From Elioraea sp. Yellowstone (GTDB lineage: Bacteria; Pseudomonadota; Alphaproteobacteria; Acetobacterales; Acetobacteraceae): a DNA stretch of 34,890 bases. The DNA is taken from NCBI RefSeq assembly GCF_006704265.1, contig NZ_VIKA01000022.1, forward strand, positions 1-34,890. The letters are read 5' to 3'. Below are positions 1-8,674 of this stretch, in pieces. The notes below the pieces were generated by a model. That model searched no databases. It saw only the letters and a program-made list of their open reading frames with translations, and was not told the DNA's origin. Position 1 is the stretch's first letter; every line of letters starts with the position of its first letter. Position numbers and translations under genes: made by a program.

Positions 1-2
1 GC

Positions 3-1118
3 CGGCTGGCGCACTCGCTGCGCGCGCGCGCTCGCGAGGGCGATCGCCTCGCGCGCGAGGCCGGCCGGATCGTCGAGAGCCTGCCGGATCCGCTGATCGT
101 GCTCGACGCCGAGGCGCGGCCGACCGTCCTGAACGCGGCGGCACGCGAGATCTTCACGCCGCCGGGCGGACGTGCGCCCGATCTCGGCGCGCTGCTGCGC
201 CACCCGGCGCTGCGCGCAGCGCTCGATCGCGTCGTCGCCAACGGCGCGGCGGAGAGCGTGGCGGTCACGCTGCCCGTGCCGGTGGAGCGCGAGCTGATCG
301 TCCACGCGATCGGGCTCGAGCCGGAGCCGCCGGACCGCGGGCGGATCGTGCTCGTGCTGTCGGACCGCACGCGCGAGCGCCGCATCGAGCAGATGCGCGC
401 CGACTTCGTCGCCAACGCGAACCACGAGCTGCGCACGCCGCTCACGAGCCTGATCGGGTTCATCGAGACGCTGCGCGGCCCTGCGGCCGAGGACCGCGAG
501 GCGCAGGCGCGCTTCCTTGCCATCATGGCCGAGCAGGCGCAGCGGATGAGCCGGCTGATCGACGACATGCTCTCGCTCTCGCGCATCGAGATGACCGAGC
601 ATACCCCGCCCAAGGGCAGCGCCGATCTCGCCGTCCTGGCGCGCCGTTCCGCCGAGGCGCTCGAGCCCCGCTTCGCGGCACGGCGGATGCGCATCGAGCT
701 CCAGATCGCCGATGGGGTGCGGCCGATCGTTGCCGACCAGGATCAGATTGCCCAGGTCCTGGCCAATCTGCTGGACAACGCCGCGAAGTACGGCCGCGAA
801 GGCGGACGGGTCGTCATCCGGGTGGCGCCCGCGCCGCCGCACGGGGGGCGGCCGCCGGGGATCACGGTCGCGGTGAGCGACGACGGCCCGGGCATCCCGC
901 GCCAGCACATCCCGCGCCTGACCGAGCGCTTCTACCGTGTCGATGCGGCGCGGTCGCGCGCGATCGGCGGTACCGGGCTCGGGCTCGCGATCGTCAAGCA
1001 CATCCTCAACCGCCACCGCGGCAGCCTCGAGATCGCGAGCGAGGAGGGCCGGGGCGCGACCTTCACGGTCTGGCTGCCGGCGGCGGAGCCAGAAGCCGGG
1101 GCCGCGGCGCGCGGGTGA
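3..1118 (+). CDS. phoR: PhoR-like sensor histidine kinase (5' truncated)
   Basis: Membrane-type sensor kinase of a two-component system; the nearest family is PhoR (phosphate limitation). The reading frame is open to the left edge, so the N-terminus, with any membrane segments, lies outside the window; the GTG at 99 falls inside a PAS-like stretch (SLPDPLIVLDAEARPTVLNA) and is not the true start. A HisKA domain follows with the phospho-acceptor His in NANHELRTPLTSLIG, then a HATPase_c domain with the N box (NLLDNAAKYG), G1 box (DDGPGIP), F box (ERFYRVD) and G2 box (GGTGLGLAIVKH). The H box FVANANHELRTPL is typical of PhoR. The stop abuts the stop of the convergent alanine dehydrogenase gene with no base between. 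PhoB and the pst genes are not visible, so the phosphate role rests on similarity only. Confidence 0.85.
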   Translation, partial: RLAHSLRARAREGDRLAREAGRIVESLPDPLIVLDAEARPTVLNAAAREIFTPPGGRAPDLGALLRHPALRAALDRVVANGAAESVAVTLPVPVERELIVHAIGLEPEPPDRGRIVLVLSDRTRERRIEQMRADFVANANHELRTPLTSLIGFIETLRGPAAEDREAQARFLAIMAEQAQRMSRLIDDMLSLSRIEMTEHTPPKGSADLAVLARRSAEALEPRFAARRMRIELQIADGVRPIVADQDQIAQVLANLLDNAAKYGREGGRVVIRVAPAPPHGGRPPGITVAVSDDGPGIPRQHIPRLTERFYRVDAARSRAIGGTGLGLAIVKHILNRHRGSLEIASEEGRGATFTVWLPAAEPEAGAAARG

Positions 1119-2237
1119 TCAGGGCACGATCGCCTCCTCGGCGCGCCAGAGCCTCTGGCCCAGCGCGGACGCCACCGCAGGATGCGTGATCCGTCCCGCA
1201 TGCACGTTCAGTCCGGCGAGCAGGTGCCGGTCCTCGGCCATCGCACGGCGCCAGCCCTTTCCGGCGAGCGCCAGCACGAAGGGCAGGGTGGCATTGTTCA
1301 GCGCCGCTGCCGAGGTGCGGGCGACCGCGCCCGGCATGTTGGTGACGCAGTAGTGCACGATCCCGTCCACCACGTAGGTCGGCTCGGCATGGGTGGTCGG
1401 GCGCGAGGTCTCGAAGCAGCCGCCCTGGTCGATCGCCACGTCCACCATCACCGAGCCGGGTTTCATCCTCGCGACCGTGGCGCGGCTGACGAGCTTGGGC
1501 GCCGCCGCGCCGGGCACCAGCACCGCGCCGATCACGAGGTCCGCGCGCAGCACCTCGCGTTCGATCGCGTCCATGGTGGCATAGACGGTCGCCACGCTGC
1601 CGCCGAACTCCTGGTCGAGCGCGTCGAGGCGGCGGAGGTTCTTGTCCAGCACCGTGACGCGCGCGCGCATGCCGACCGCGATGCGCGCGGCGTTCGAGCC
1701 GACCACGCCGCCGCCGATGATGCAGACGCGGCCCGGCCGCACCCCGGGCACGCCGGAGAGCAGGATGCCGGCGCCGCCGGCCTCCTTCTCGAGACAGCGC
1801 GCGCCCACCTGCACCGCCATCCGGCCCGCGACCTCGCTCATCGGCGCGAGCAGGGGCAGCCCGCCGGCCGCGTCGGTGACCGTCTCGTAGGCGATCGCCG
1901 TCGCGCCCGAGGCCATCAGCGCCTCGGCCTGCGCGGGATCGGGCGCGAGATGCAGATAGGTGAACAGCACCTGGCCCGGCCGCAGCATGGCGCACTCGGC
2001 CGGCTGCGGCTCCTTCACCTTCACCACGAGCTCCGCCGCGGCGAACACCGATTCCGCGTCGGGCAGGATGGTCGCGCCGGCGGCGCGGTAGGCGTCGTCG
2101 GTGAAGCCGATCCCGGCGCCCGCGCCCGTCTGCACCACGACCTCGTGGCCGCCGTGCACGAGCTCGCGCACGGACGCAGGCACGAGCCCGACGCGGTACT
2201 CGTGCACCTTCACCTCGGTGGGAACCCCGATCTTCAC
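1119..2237 (-). CDS. ald: Alanine dehydrogenase
   Basis: Catalyses L-alanine + NAD+ + H2O to pyruvate + NH4+ + NADH in the cytoplasm. The product is 372 aa, the normal length (about 371). The N-terminus [20 protein letters not shown] carries the substrate-binding Arg, VVKVKEP carries the catalytic Lys, and FTYLHLAPD the catalytic His. The NAD-binding Rossmann motif is [12 protein letters not shown], and the C-terminal [15 protein letters not shown] is diagnostic. The start is GTG at 2237, preceded by a GGCGGAGG-type Shine-Dalgarno; no ATG fits the conserved N-terminus. It is convergent with the PhoR-like gene and lies 23 nt downstream of the DUF486 gene on the same strand, so it may be cotranscribed with it. 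Confidence 0.95.
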   Translation of the reverse strand: MKIGVPTEVKVHEYRVGLVPASVRELVHGGHEVVVQTGAGAGIGFTDDAYRAAGATILPDAESVFAAAELVVKVKEPQPAECAMLRPGQVLFTYLHLAPDPAQAEALMASGATAIAYETVTDAAGGLPLLAPMSEVAGRMAVQVGARCLEKEAGGAGILLSGVPGVRPGRVCIIGGGVVGSNAARIAVGMRARVTVLDKNLRRLDALDQEFGGSVATVYATMDAIEREVLRADLVIGAVLVPGAAAPKLVSRATVARMKPGSVMVDVAIDQGGCFETSRPTTHAEPTYVVDGIVHYCVTNMPGAVARTSAAALNNATLPFVLALAGKGWRRAMAEDRHLLAGLNVHAGRITHPAVASALGQRLWRAEEAIVP

Positions 2238-2260
2238 GCGCTGCCTCCGCCTGCCCGCCG

Positions 2261-2629
2261 CTACTTCTGCACCGGCAGGAAGATGAATACCACGGCGGCG
2301 ACGAGGCAGATGGCGGCGGCGAGGTAGTTCCAGGTGAGCTGCTCCTTGAGGAACCAGACGGCGAAGGCGGCGAACACCGCCATGGTGATCACCTCCTGCA
2401 TCACCTTGAGCTGCTGCGCGGTGTAGGCGCCGAAGCCGATGCGGTTGGCCGGCACGGCGAGGCAGTACTCGAAGAAGGCGATGCCCCAGGAGGCGACGAT
2501 GGCAAGCCCCAGGCTCCAGTGCGGCCGCTTCAGGTGGCCGTACCAGGCGAAGGTCATCAGCACGTTCGAACCGATCAGCAGCAAAGGCGGCAGCACCCAG
2601 GCAAGCCACGGTGCAGGCAGCGGGATCAT
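2261..2629 (-). CDS. DUF486 (DMT superfamily) membrane protein
   Basis: A 122-aa integral membrane protein with four predicted helices: about residues 8-29, 38-60, 77-94 and 102-120. The sequence LLLIGSNVLMTFAWYGHLK, the central NRIGFGAYTAQQLKVMQEV and the final AAVVFIFLPVQK fit the DUF486 family, a half-size relative of drug/metabolite transporters that presumably works as a dimer. The substrate is unknown. The ATG overlaps the stop of the AmpG-like gene as ATGA (2626-2629), so the two are translationally coupled. The ald start follows 23 nt downstream. Confidence 0.85.
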   Translation of the reverse strand: MIPLPAPWLAWVLPPLLLIGSNVLMTFAWYGHLKRPHWSLGLAIVASWGIAFFEYCLAVPANRIGFGAYTAQQLKVMQEVITMAVFAAFAVWFLKEQLTWNYLAAAICLVAAVVFIFLPVQK

Positions 2630-3906
2630 GCGGTCTCTCCGTTCTCGCGCGGCGGGAAGCGGCGCAGCAGGACGAGCATCAGCGCCATGCCGGGCAGTGC
2701 GGCGGCGGTGGTCAGGAGGAAGAAGGGCGTCCAGCCCAGGGCCTCGGCGAGATAGCCGCTCGAGGCGCCGAGCGTGCGCAAGGGCACCGCGGCAAGCGAG
2801 GAGAGGAGCGCATACTGCGTCGCCGTGAAGGCGGTGCTGGTCAGGCCGGACAGATAGGCGACGAAGGCGGCGTCGGCGAGCCCGTCGGTGGTGTTCTCGA
2901 CCGCGACCTGCAGCCAGAGCATCGGCACCGACCGGCCGGCCTCGGCGAGCGCGACATACATCAGGTTCGAGAGCATCTGCATCAGGCCGGTCGCGATCAG
3001 CGCGCGGCCGACGCCGATGCCGGCGACCAGCACGCCGCCGAGCGTGACGCCCGCGAGGGTCGCGGCCAGGCCGAACACGCCGGAGACGGCGGCGACGTCG
3101 AGGCGCGAGAAGCCGAGCGCGCGGTAGAACGGCGCCGTCATCACCCCGGCCAGCGCCTCGCCCAGCTTGAAGAGCGCGACGAAGCCGAGGATCAGCGGCC
3201 AGCCGGGTCGCGTCAGCATGTCGCGGAACGGATCCACCACCGCCAGACGCAGCCGCGCCCCCCAGCCCGCCGGCGCCGGGATGGCGCGCGCGCGCAACTC
3301 GCGCGCGACGAACAGCGTGGTCGCAAGGCCCACGCCCATCAGCGCGGCGAGGCTGAGGAAGGCCACGCGCCAGCCGGCGTATTCGGCGATCGTGAAGGCG
3401 CCCGGGCTGGCGGCGAGCAGGGCGATCCGGTAGCCCCAGACATAGGCGGCGAGGCCGAGCCCCTGCCGGCTCGGCGGCAGCGATTCGATGCGGAACGCGT
3501 CGATCGCGATGTCCTGGGTGGCCGAAAGGAAGGCGATCGCGACGGCGACCAGCACGGTGGCGCGCGCATCCCCGGCCGGGTCGGTGAAGGCGAGCGCGGC
3601 GATCGCCAGCGCAAGCGCGATCTGCACCGGCGCGAGCCAGCCGCGCCGCCGCCCGAGCGCGGCGAGCGGCGGGCGGGCGTGGTCGAGCACGGGCGCCCAG
3701 ACGAACTTGAAGGTGTAGGCGAGACCGATCAGCGCCGTCAGGCCGATCTCGCCGAGCGGGACGCCGGCCTCCGCGAACCACTGGCGCAGCGTGAAGCCGG
3801 TCAGGGGCAGAGGCAGCCCGGCCGAGAAGCCGAGCAGCAGCAGCGCCGCGAGCGCACGGTCGGGGCGCGGCAACGGCGGAGGGATGCGGCGAAGGCGAGC
3901 GCTCAC
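2626..3906 (-). CDS. ampG: AmpG-like MFS permease
   Basis: A 426-aa major facilitator protein with about 12 hydrophobic segments, similar to AmpG, the inner-membrane permease that imports GlcNAc-anhydroMurNAc peptides for cell-wall recycling. AmpG-like features are the opening LLLGFSAGLPLPLTGFTLRQW, the loop AYTFKFVWAPVLDH and FLSATQDIAIDAFRIE in helix 4. GlcNAc-anhydro-muropeptide import follows from the family and was not tested here. The start chosen is GTG at 3906; the Shine-Dalgarno is poor, so a slightly different start is possible. It overlaps the DUF486 gene by 4 nt and diverges from the M48 protease gene, with 151 bp between them. Confidence 0.85.
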   Translation of the reverse strand: MSARLRRIPPPLPRPDRALAALLLLGFSAGLPLPLTGFTLRQWFAEAGVPLGEIGLTALIGLAYTFKFVWAPVLDHARPPLAALGRRRGWLAPVQIALALAIAALAFTDPAGDARATVLVAVAIAFLSATQDIAIDAFRIESLPPSRQGLGLAAYVWGYRIALLAASPGAFTIAEYAGWRVAFLSLAALMGVGLATTLFVARELRARAIPAPAGWGARLRLAVVDPFRDMLTRPGWPLILGFVALFKLGEALAGVMTAPFYRALGFSRLDVAAVSGVFGLAATLAGVTLGGVLVAGIGVGRALIATGLMQMLSNLMYVALAEAGRSVPMLWLQVAVENTTDGLADAAFVAYLSGLTSTAFTATQYALLSSLAAVPLRTLGASSGYLAEALGWTPFFLLTTAAALPGMALMLVLLRRFPPRENGETA

Positions 3907-4057
3907 GCGGCGGATCGACGGGCGACGATGGCCATGGGGACGGCGGGCTCCGGCTCTGCGCCCCGTTCATCGCTGCGCGACCAGCCGGGCGGCACGGATG
4001 ATCGGAACGGGATGGGATGATACCCTCGCCCCGATGGATCGGAAGCGGGGACGGTTC

Positions 4058-4921
4058 ATGACCAGCCGGAGTGATGGCGCGCCTGCCGCGCCTGCCTATG
4101 CGCATCGTCGGCGTGACCTGATCGCCGCGGGCGCGAGCGTGCTCACCGCGATGGCGCTCGGCCTGCCGCTCGGCGGCTGCCAGCAGAACCCCGCGCTCGG
4201 GCGATCGCAGCTCATCCTCGTCTCCGAGGAGGAGCTCGAGCAGATGTCGAACATGGCCGAGCGGGACATCCGCCGCCGCACCGGCGTGCTGCGCGATCCG
4301 GAGCGGCAGCGCCGCCTCGAGCGGCTCGCCGACCGGCTCGGCAGCGTCGAGGACGCACCCCGGCCGCGCCGCGGCTTCCGGCCGGAACTGCTCGATGATC
4401 GTTCCGTCAACGCCTTCGTGCTGCCCAACGGATACTCCGGCTACTACGACGGGTTGTGGCGGTTCACCCGCGGCGACGACAGCGAGCTCGGCCTGGTGAT
4501 GGGCCACGAGATGGGCCATCTCGCCGGCCGTCATGCGCAGGAGCGGGTGAGCCAGCAGCTCGCCCTCTCGATCGGCGCCGTGGTGGTCGGCACCGCCGCC
4601 GGCGCCGCCGTCGGCCGCCGCTACTCGCCGGCGATCGGCGCGGCCCTGGGGCTCGGCGTCGCCCTTGGCGGCGCTGCCTTCTCGCGCAGCCACGAGTACG
4701 AGGCGGACCGGCTCGGCCTGCTCTATGCCGCGCGCGCCGGATATGATCCGGAGGCCGGACAGCGCTTCTGGGACCGGATGGAGGCCCAGGAGGGTCGAAG
4801 CGGCGGGCCGAGCTTCCTCTCCACCCACCCCTCCTACGGCGACCGGCGCGAACGGCTCGCGCGTCTGGTGCGCGAGGATCCCGAGATCGTCGCGGCGCTG
4901 CGGGCGAAGGGCCGCGCGTGA
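4058..4921 (+). CDS. M48 family lipoprotein metalloprotease
   Basis: A 287-aa zinc endopeptidase, probably tethered in the periplasm and involved in envelope protein quality control as in the BepA/LoiP group. The zinc site is HEMGH (His150, Glu151, His154) plus Glu213 in SHEYEADRLG. The N-terminus has a basic RRR (residues 17-19), a hydrophobic stretch and a lipobox LGGC ending at Cys41, so it reads as a lipoprotein signal. The RRRDLIAAG start also resembles a Tat signal. Start choice: ATG 4058, 8 nt after a GGGGACGG stretch; an in-frame ATG at 4034 would add 8 residues. There are no TPR repeats, unlike BepA. A GC hairpin lies 12 nt after the stop. It stands alone, convergent with infC. Confidence 0.88.
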   Translation: MTSRSDGAPAAPAYAHRRRDLIAAGASVLTAMALGLPLGGCQQNPALGRSQLILVSEEELEQMSNMAERDIRRRTGVLRDPERQRRLERLADRLGSVEDAPRPRRGFRPELLDDRSVNAFVLPNGYSGYYDGLWRFTRGDDSELGLVMGHEMGHLAGRHAQERVSQQLALSIGAVVVGTAAGAAVGRRYSPAIGAALGLGVALGGAAFSRSHEYEADRLGLLYAARAGYDPEAGQRFWDRMEAQEGRSGGPSFLSTHPSYGDRRERLARLVREDPEIVAALRAKGRA

Positions 4922-4932
4922 TTGCGGCCGCG

Positions 4933-4950
4933 GCCCGGCGTCAGCCGGGC
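4933..4950 (+). terminator. Hairpin after M48 protease gene
   Basis: GCCCGGC-GTCA-GCCGGGC forms a perfect 7-bp all-GC stem with a 4-nt loop, 12 nt past the stop at 4921. There is no T tract after it, so it may be a weak intrinsic terminator or a 3'-end stabiliser. Confidence 0.4.
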
Positions 4951-5031
4951 GCCGCCGCCCGGGCGAGCGCGACAACGGCGAGCGTCAGCGGAGATCCGGG
5001 GCAGGCTGGTTGAGCGAGCACGCCCATGTCC

Positions 5032-5056
5032 ATCCACGTCATGAGTGGACGTGGAT
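5032..5056 (-). terminator. Hairpin downstream of infC
   Basis: ATCCACGTC and GACGTGGAT pair perfectly (9 bp) around the 7-nt loop ATGAGTG. It sits 45 nt downstream of the infC stop on the minus strand and also lies between two convergent genes. No T tract follows on either strand, so a terminator role is inferred from position. Confidence 0.4.
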
Positions 5057-5100
5057 CGGGTTCCTGGAGCGGCGCGGCCGCGCCGGGCGGTTGGCCCGCT

Positions 5101-5640
5101 TCAGCGCGGCGCCAGCACCATGATCATCTGCCGGTTCTCCATGCGCGGCATCTGCTCGACCTTGGCGATCCCGTCGAGTTCGCCCTTGACGCGCTCGAGC
5201 ACCTTCATGCCGAGATCGACATGGGCGAGTTCGCGGCCGCGGAAGCGGAGCGTGACCTTCACCTTGTCGCCTTCGCCGATGAAGTTCCGGGCCTGGCGCA
5301 TCTTCACGTCGTAGTCGTGGTCGTCGATGTTGGGCCGGATCTTGATCTCCTTGATCTCGACGACCTTCTGTTTCTTTCGCGCCTCGTTCTTCTTTTTCTG
5401 CTGTTCGTATTTGTACTTGCCGAAGTCGAGGATCTTGCAGACGGGCGGATCGGCGTTGGGGGAGATCTCCACGAGATCCAGCCCCGCCTCCCGGGCGCGC
5501 CAGAGCGCCTCGCGGGTCGGCAGGACGCCGATCATCTCCCCCTCGGCGCCGATCAGGCGGACCTGGGGGATGCGGATGTCTTCGTTGACGCGCGGACCCT
5601 CGCGGGTCGGCGGCGCCAGGGTGGTCGGACGCGGTGGGAT
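5101..5640 (-). CDS. infC: Translation initiation factor IF-3, ATC start
   Basis: IF-3 binds the 30S subunit, blocks premature 50S joining and checks the start codon. The N-domain opens with [14 protein letters not shown], followed by the linker [16 protein letters not shown] and the C-domain ([20 protein letters not shown]). Start choice: there is no ATG in a sensible position. An ATC at 5640 sits 8 nt after a perfect AGGAGG (5654-5649) and gives 179 aa, the family length. The only upstream ATG, at 5703, would overlap the end of thrS and add 21 residues with no family match. Discrimination against AUU/AUC-type starts by IF-3 is the known basis of infC autoregulation in E. coli. rpmI and rplT do not follow in this window. 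Confidence 0.93.
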   Translation of the reverse strand: MPPRPTTLAPPTREGPRVNEDIRIPQVRLIGAEGEMIGVLPTREALWRAREAGLDLVEISPNADPPVCKILDFGKYKYEQQKKKNEARKKQKVVEIKEIKIRPNIDDHDYDVKMRQARNFIGEGDKVKVTLRFRGRELAHVDLGMKVLERVKGELDGIAKVEQMPRMENRQMIMVLAPR

Positions 5641-5648
5641 GGCTCGAG

Positions 5649-5654
5649 CCTCCT
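5649..5654 (-). promoter_or_regulatory. Perfect Shine-Dalgarno deciding the infC ATC start
   Basis: The minus strand reads AGGAGG-CTCGAGCC-ATC: a full anti-SD match with an 8-nt spacer before the in-frame ATC at 5640-5638. No ATG, GTG or TTG lies at a usable distance. Confidence 0.8.
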
Positions 5655-5686
5655 CTGCCGTTGTGGACGCGTAGAGAATGGGCCGT

Positions 5687-7645
5687 TCAGGCGGCGGCTT
5701 CAACCGTCGCCGGCGCGCGCAGGTCGGGCGGGCTCGCCTCCTCCGCCAGCGCCTTCACCACCTGGTCGAGCGGCATGATCTGCTGCGCCTCGCCGCCGAG
5801 CCGGCGCAGCGCGACCGTGCGCGCCTCCGCCTCCTTGCGGCCGACCACCACGATCACCGGCACGTGCGCGACCGAATGCTCGCGGATCTTGGCCTGGATC
5901 TTGGCGTTCGAGAGATCCGCCTCGACCGCGAGCCCGGCGCGCGCAAGCGCGGCCGCGACCTCGCGCGCGTAAGGATCCGCATCCGAGGTGATGGTCGCCA
6001 CCACCGCCTGAACGGGAGCGAGCCAGAGCGGGAAGCGGCCGGCATACTGCTCGATCAGGATGCCGAGGAACCGCTCGAAGCTGCCGAGGATCGCGCGGTG
6101 CAGCATCACCGGCCGGCGGCGCGACCCGTCGGCCGCGACGTAGAGCGCATCGAGCCGTTCGGGCAGCACGAAATCGACCTGCAGCGTGCCGCACTGCCAG
6201 TCGCGCCCGATCGCGTCGCGCAGCACGAACTCGAGCTTGGGGCCGTAGAACGCGCCCTCGCCCGGGTTCAGCGTGTAGCCGACCCCGGCCTTTGCGCAGG
6301 CCTCCTTCAGCGCCGCCTCGGCCTGGTCCCACACCGCATCGCTGCCGGCGCGCCTGGCCGGCCGGTCGGAGAACTTCACCTGGAAGCTCGCGAAGCCGAA
6401 GTCGCGATAGACCGAGGAGAGCAGGTCGACGAAGCGCACCGTCTCGTCGGCGATCTGGTCCTCGGTGCAGAAGATGTGCGCGTCGTCCTGGGTGAAGGCG
6501 CGCACGCGCATGATGCCGTGCAGGGCGCCCGAAGGCTCGTAGCGGTGGCAGGAGCCGAACTCGGCCATGCGCAGCGGCAGGTCGCGGTAGGAGCGGATCC
6601 GGGTGTTGAAGATCTGCACGTGGCAGGGGCAGTTCATCGGCTTGAGCGCGAGCACGCGCGATGCCTCGTCCTCGTCCTCGACGCTGGCCACGAACATGTT
6701 CTCGCGGAACTTCTCCCAGTGGCCGGAGGCCTCCCAGAGCGCGCGGTCGACCAGCTGGGGCGTCCTCACCTCGACATAGCCGGCGGCCTCGAGGCGGCGG
6801 CGCATGTAGCTCTCGGCGGTGCGGTAGAGGCGCCAGCCCTTGGGGTGCCAGAACACCGAGCCGACCGCCTCCTCCTGGAGGTGAAAGAGGCCCATCTCCT
6901 TGCCGATGCGCCGGTGGTCGCGCCGTTCCGCCTCCGCGAGCTGGTGCAGATAGGCATCGAGCTCCTTGCGGTCGCGCCACGCGGTGCCGTAGATGCGCGA
7001 GAGCATCGCGTTGCGATGGTCGCCGCGCCAGTAGGCGCCCGCGACCTTCATCAGCTTGAACGCGTCGCCCACGTGCCCGACGGTCGGCATGTGGGGGCCG
7101 CGGCAGAGATCGATCCACTGGCCCTGGCGGTAGAGGGTGATCGTCTCGCCCTGCGGCAGGTCCTGGATGAGCTGCACCTTGTAGGTCTCGCCCTTGGCCC
7201 GGAACAGCTCGATCGCCTCGTGGCGGGTGGTGACGATGCGCTCGAAGGCCGCGCCGCGCGCGATGATCTCGCGCATCTTCGCCTCGATCGCAGGGAAGTC
7301 CTCGGGCGTGAACGGAGTGTCGCGCGCGAAGTCGTAGTAGAAGCCGTTCTCGATCGGCGGCCCGATCGTCACCTGCGTGCCGGGGAAGAGCTCCTGCACG
7401 GCCTCGGCCAGAACGTGCGCGCAGTCGTGGCGGATCAGCTCGAGCGCCTCCGGATCCTTGCGGGTGATCAGGCGCACGCGCGCGTCCCTCTCGATCGGGC
7501 GCGAGAGGTCCCACAGCGCGCCGTCCACCTCGATCGCGATCGCCGCCCTGGCGAGGCCGGGTCCGATCGCGGCCGCGATCTCCGTGCCCGTGACGGCGGC
7601 GTCGAAGCGGCGCACGGATCCGTCGGGCAGGGTGATGGCGGGCAT
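5687..7645 (-). CDS. thrS: Threonyl-tRNA synthetase
   Basis: Charges tRNA-Thr with threonine in the cytoplasm. At 652 aa it is full length. Domain order: TGS ([15 protein letters not shown]), editing domain ([12 protein letters not shown]; later [20 protein letters not shown]), class II catalytic core with motif 2 region ([28 protein letters not shown]) and motif 3 ([17 protein letters not shown]), then the anticodon-binding domain. The zinc ligands are the Cys of MNCPCH and downstream His residues. ATG 7645 is preceded by GAGGAA with a 6-nt spacer. The infC Shine-Dalgarno begins 33 nt after the thrS stop, so thrS-infC are very likely one transcript, a common bacterial pairing. Confidence 0.97.
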   Translation of the reverse strand: MPAITLPDGSVRRFDAAVTGTEIAAAIGPGLARAAIAIEVDGALWDLSRPIERDARVRLITRKDPEALELIRHDCAHVLAEAVQELFPGTQVTIGPPIENGFYYDFARDTPFTPEDFPAIEAKMREIIARGAAFERIVTTRHEAIELFRAKGETYKVQLIQDLPQGETITLYRQGQWIDLCRGPHMPTVGHVGDAFKLMKVAGAYWRGDHRNAMLSRIYGTAWRDRKELDAYLHQLAEAERRDHRRIGKEMGLFHLQEEAVGSVFWHPKGWRLYRTAESYMRRRLEAAGYVEVRTPQLVDRALWEASGHWEKFRENMFVASVEDEDEASRVLALKPMNCPCHVQIFNTRIRSYRDLPLRMAEFGSCHRYEPSGALHGIMRVRAFTQDDAHIFCTEDQIADETVRFVDLLSSVYRDFGFASFQVKFSDRPARRAGSDAVWDQAEAALKEACAKAGVGYTLNPGEGAFYGPKLEFVLRDAIGRDWQCGTLQVDFVLPERLDALYVAADGSRRRPVMLHRAILGSFERFLGILIEQYAGRFPLWLAPVQAVVATITSDADPYAREVAAALARAGLAVEADLSNAKIQAKIREHSVAHVPVIVVVGRKEAEARTVALRRLGGEAQQIMPLDQVVKALAEEASPPDLRAPATVEAAA

Positions 7646-7679
7646 GGGTGTTCCTCGGCCGTTCTCGGGCAGGGGGCGT

Positions 7680-8627
7680 CTATGCGGGCCGGGCGGCGGG
7701 GGCGTCAAGCGCGGCGGCCGCCGCGATCACCCGGGCGGGCGGCAGATCGCGCAGGTCGGGCACGCGCAGGATGCGCACCTCGCGCCCGCGCGGGGCGCAG
7801 AGGGCAGGGTCGCTCGCGGCCGAGAACAGCACCACCGAAGGCGTGCCGAGCGCGGCGATCAGATGCATCGGCCCGGTGTCGTTGCCGATCGCGAGCGCGG
7901 CACGGCGGGCGAGCGCGGCGATGTCGCCGATCGTGGTCTGTCCGGTGAGGTCGCGCGCCTCGGGGCAGCCCGTGCGGATCGCGTCGGCCAGCGGCGCCTC
8001 GGCCGCGGTGCCGAGGATGACGGGGGTCAGTCCGATGCCGGCCAGCCGCGCGGCGAGCGCGCCGTAGTGTCGTGCCGGCCAGCGCTTGGCCGGCCGATGC
8101 GGCGCCGCGCCGGGGATCACGAGCGCGATCCGCCCCGGCAGGGCGAAGCGCGACACGTCGCCGTCGAGCCAGGCAAGGTCCGGGGCGGGAAACGACGTCA
8201 CGCCAGCGCTCGCGAGCTGTTCGCGCTGGCGGTCCTGGGTGTGCATCGCGTCGCGGCCGGGATTGGCATGCGGGTGCGAGGCCCCGCGCGCGATGCCGCT
8301 CCATTCCGGATATGTGCCGAACAGGCGCATCCCGCGGAGCAGGCGCGAGGAGCGCGCCGAGGTCTGCAGGTCGTAGACGCGGCCGTAGCCGCCGCGGGCG
8401 AGTCGGCGCGCGAGGGCCGCCTGCGCGGGCAGGTTCCACCAGGGCGGACGATCGTCCGTCAGCACGCGGTCGAACCAGGGCGCCCGGGCCATCAGCGCGG
8501 CGAAGGGCGGGGTGGTCAGAAGGTCGATCCGCGCGCCCGCATGGTGCGCGCGGATCGCCGCGAAGGGCCCGAAGGCCTGCACCAGGTCGCCGAGCGCACC
8601 ATGCTTGATCACCAGGATCGCGGTCAT
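7680..8627 (-). CDS. Glycosyltransferase family 9 (heptosyltransferase-like)
   Basis: A 315-aa GT-B fold transferase of family GT9, which moves heptose or a similar sugar onto the LPS core at the inner face of the membrane. Visible marks are the N-terminal [19 protein letters not shown] (the GDxxxxxP-type start of GT9), the mid-protein [18 protein letters not shown], and the nucleotide-sugar signature [16 protein letters not shown] near residues 248-263. The acceptor and sugar cannot be told. It lies 34 nt upstream of thrS and 47 nt downstream of the TRAP-type binding protein gene. A strong hairpin (8642-8662) sits just before its weak ribosome site, so expression may be damped relative to the upstream gene. 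Confidence 0.85.
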   Translation of the reverse strand: MTAILVIKHGALGDLVQAFGPFAAIRAHHAGARIDLLTTPPFAALMARAPWFDRVLTDDRPPWWNLPAQAALARRLARGGYGRVYDLQTSARSSRLLRGMRLFGTYPEWSGIARGASHPHANPGRDAMHTQDRQREQLASAGVTSFPAPDLAWLDGDVSRFALPGRIALVIPGAAPHRPAKRWPARHYGALAARLAGIGLTPVILGTAAEAPLADAIRTGCPEARDLTGQTTIGDIAALARRAALAIGNDTGPMHLIAALGTPSVVLFSAASDPALCAPRGREVRILRVPDLRDLPPARVIAAAAALDAPAARPA

Positions 8628-8641
8628 GGCGCGCGCGTCAC

Positions 8642-8662
8642 CGGGGGGCCGGCGGCCCCCCG
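8642..8662 (-). terminator. 9-bp all-GC hairpin between SBP and GT9 genes
   Basis: CGGGGGGCC and GGCCCCCCG pair perfectly around a 3-nt loop. It starts 12 nt after the binding-protein stop and ends 14 nt before the GT9 ATG on the minus strand. There is no U tract. It could end transcription partly or hide the GT9 ribosome site. Confidence 0.5.
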
Positions 8663-8674
8663 CAAACGTCCCGT

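Noticed and set aside
1-60. CTCGCGAGG/CCTCGCGCGCGAGG symmetric runs at the left edge
   Set aside because: They lie inside the coding region of the histidine kinase and arise from Arg/Ala/Glu codons in GC-rich DNA.
2611-4020. 469-codon open frame on the plus strand opposite ampG and DUF486
   Set aside because: It lies opposite well-supported membrane proteins. Its translation is Arg/Glu/Gln/Gly-rich with no motif, as expected for the complement of GC-rich coding DNA.
5641-5703. ATG at 5703 as infC start (200 aa)
   Set aside because: It overlaps thrS, adds 21 residues unlike IF-3 and has no good ribosome site, while the ATC at 5640 has a perfect one.
5678-7948. 756-codon open frame on the plus strand opposite thrS
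   Set aside because: It is the antisense of threonyl-tRNA synthetase, is low in complexity and has no domain.
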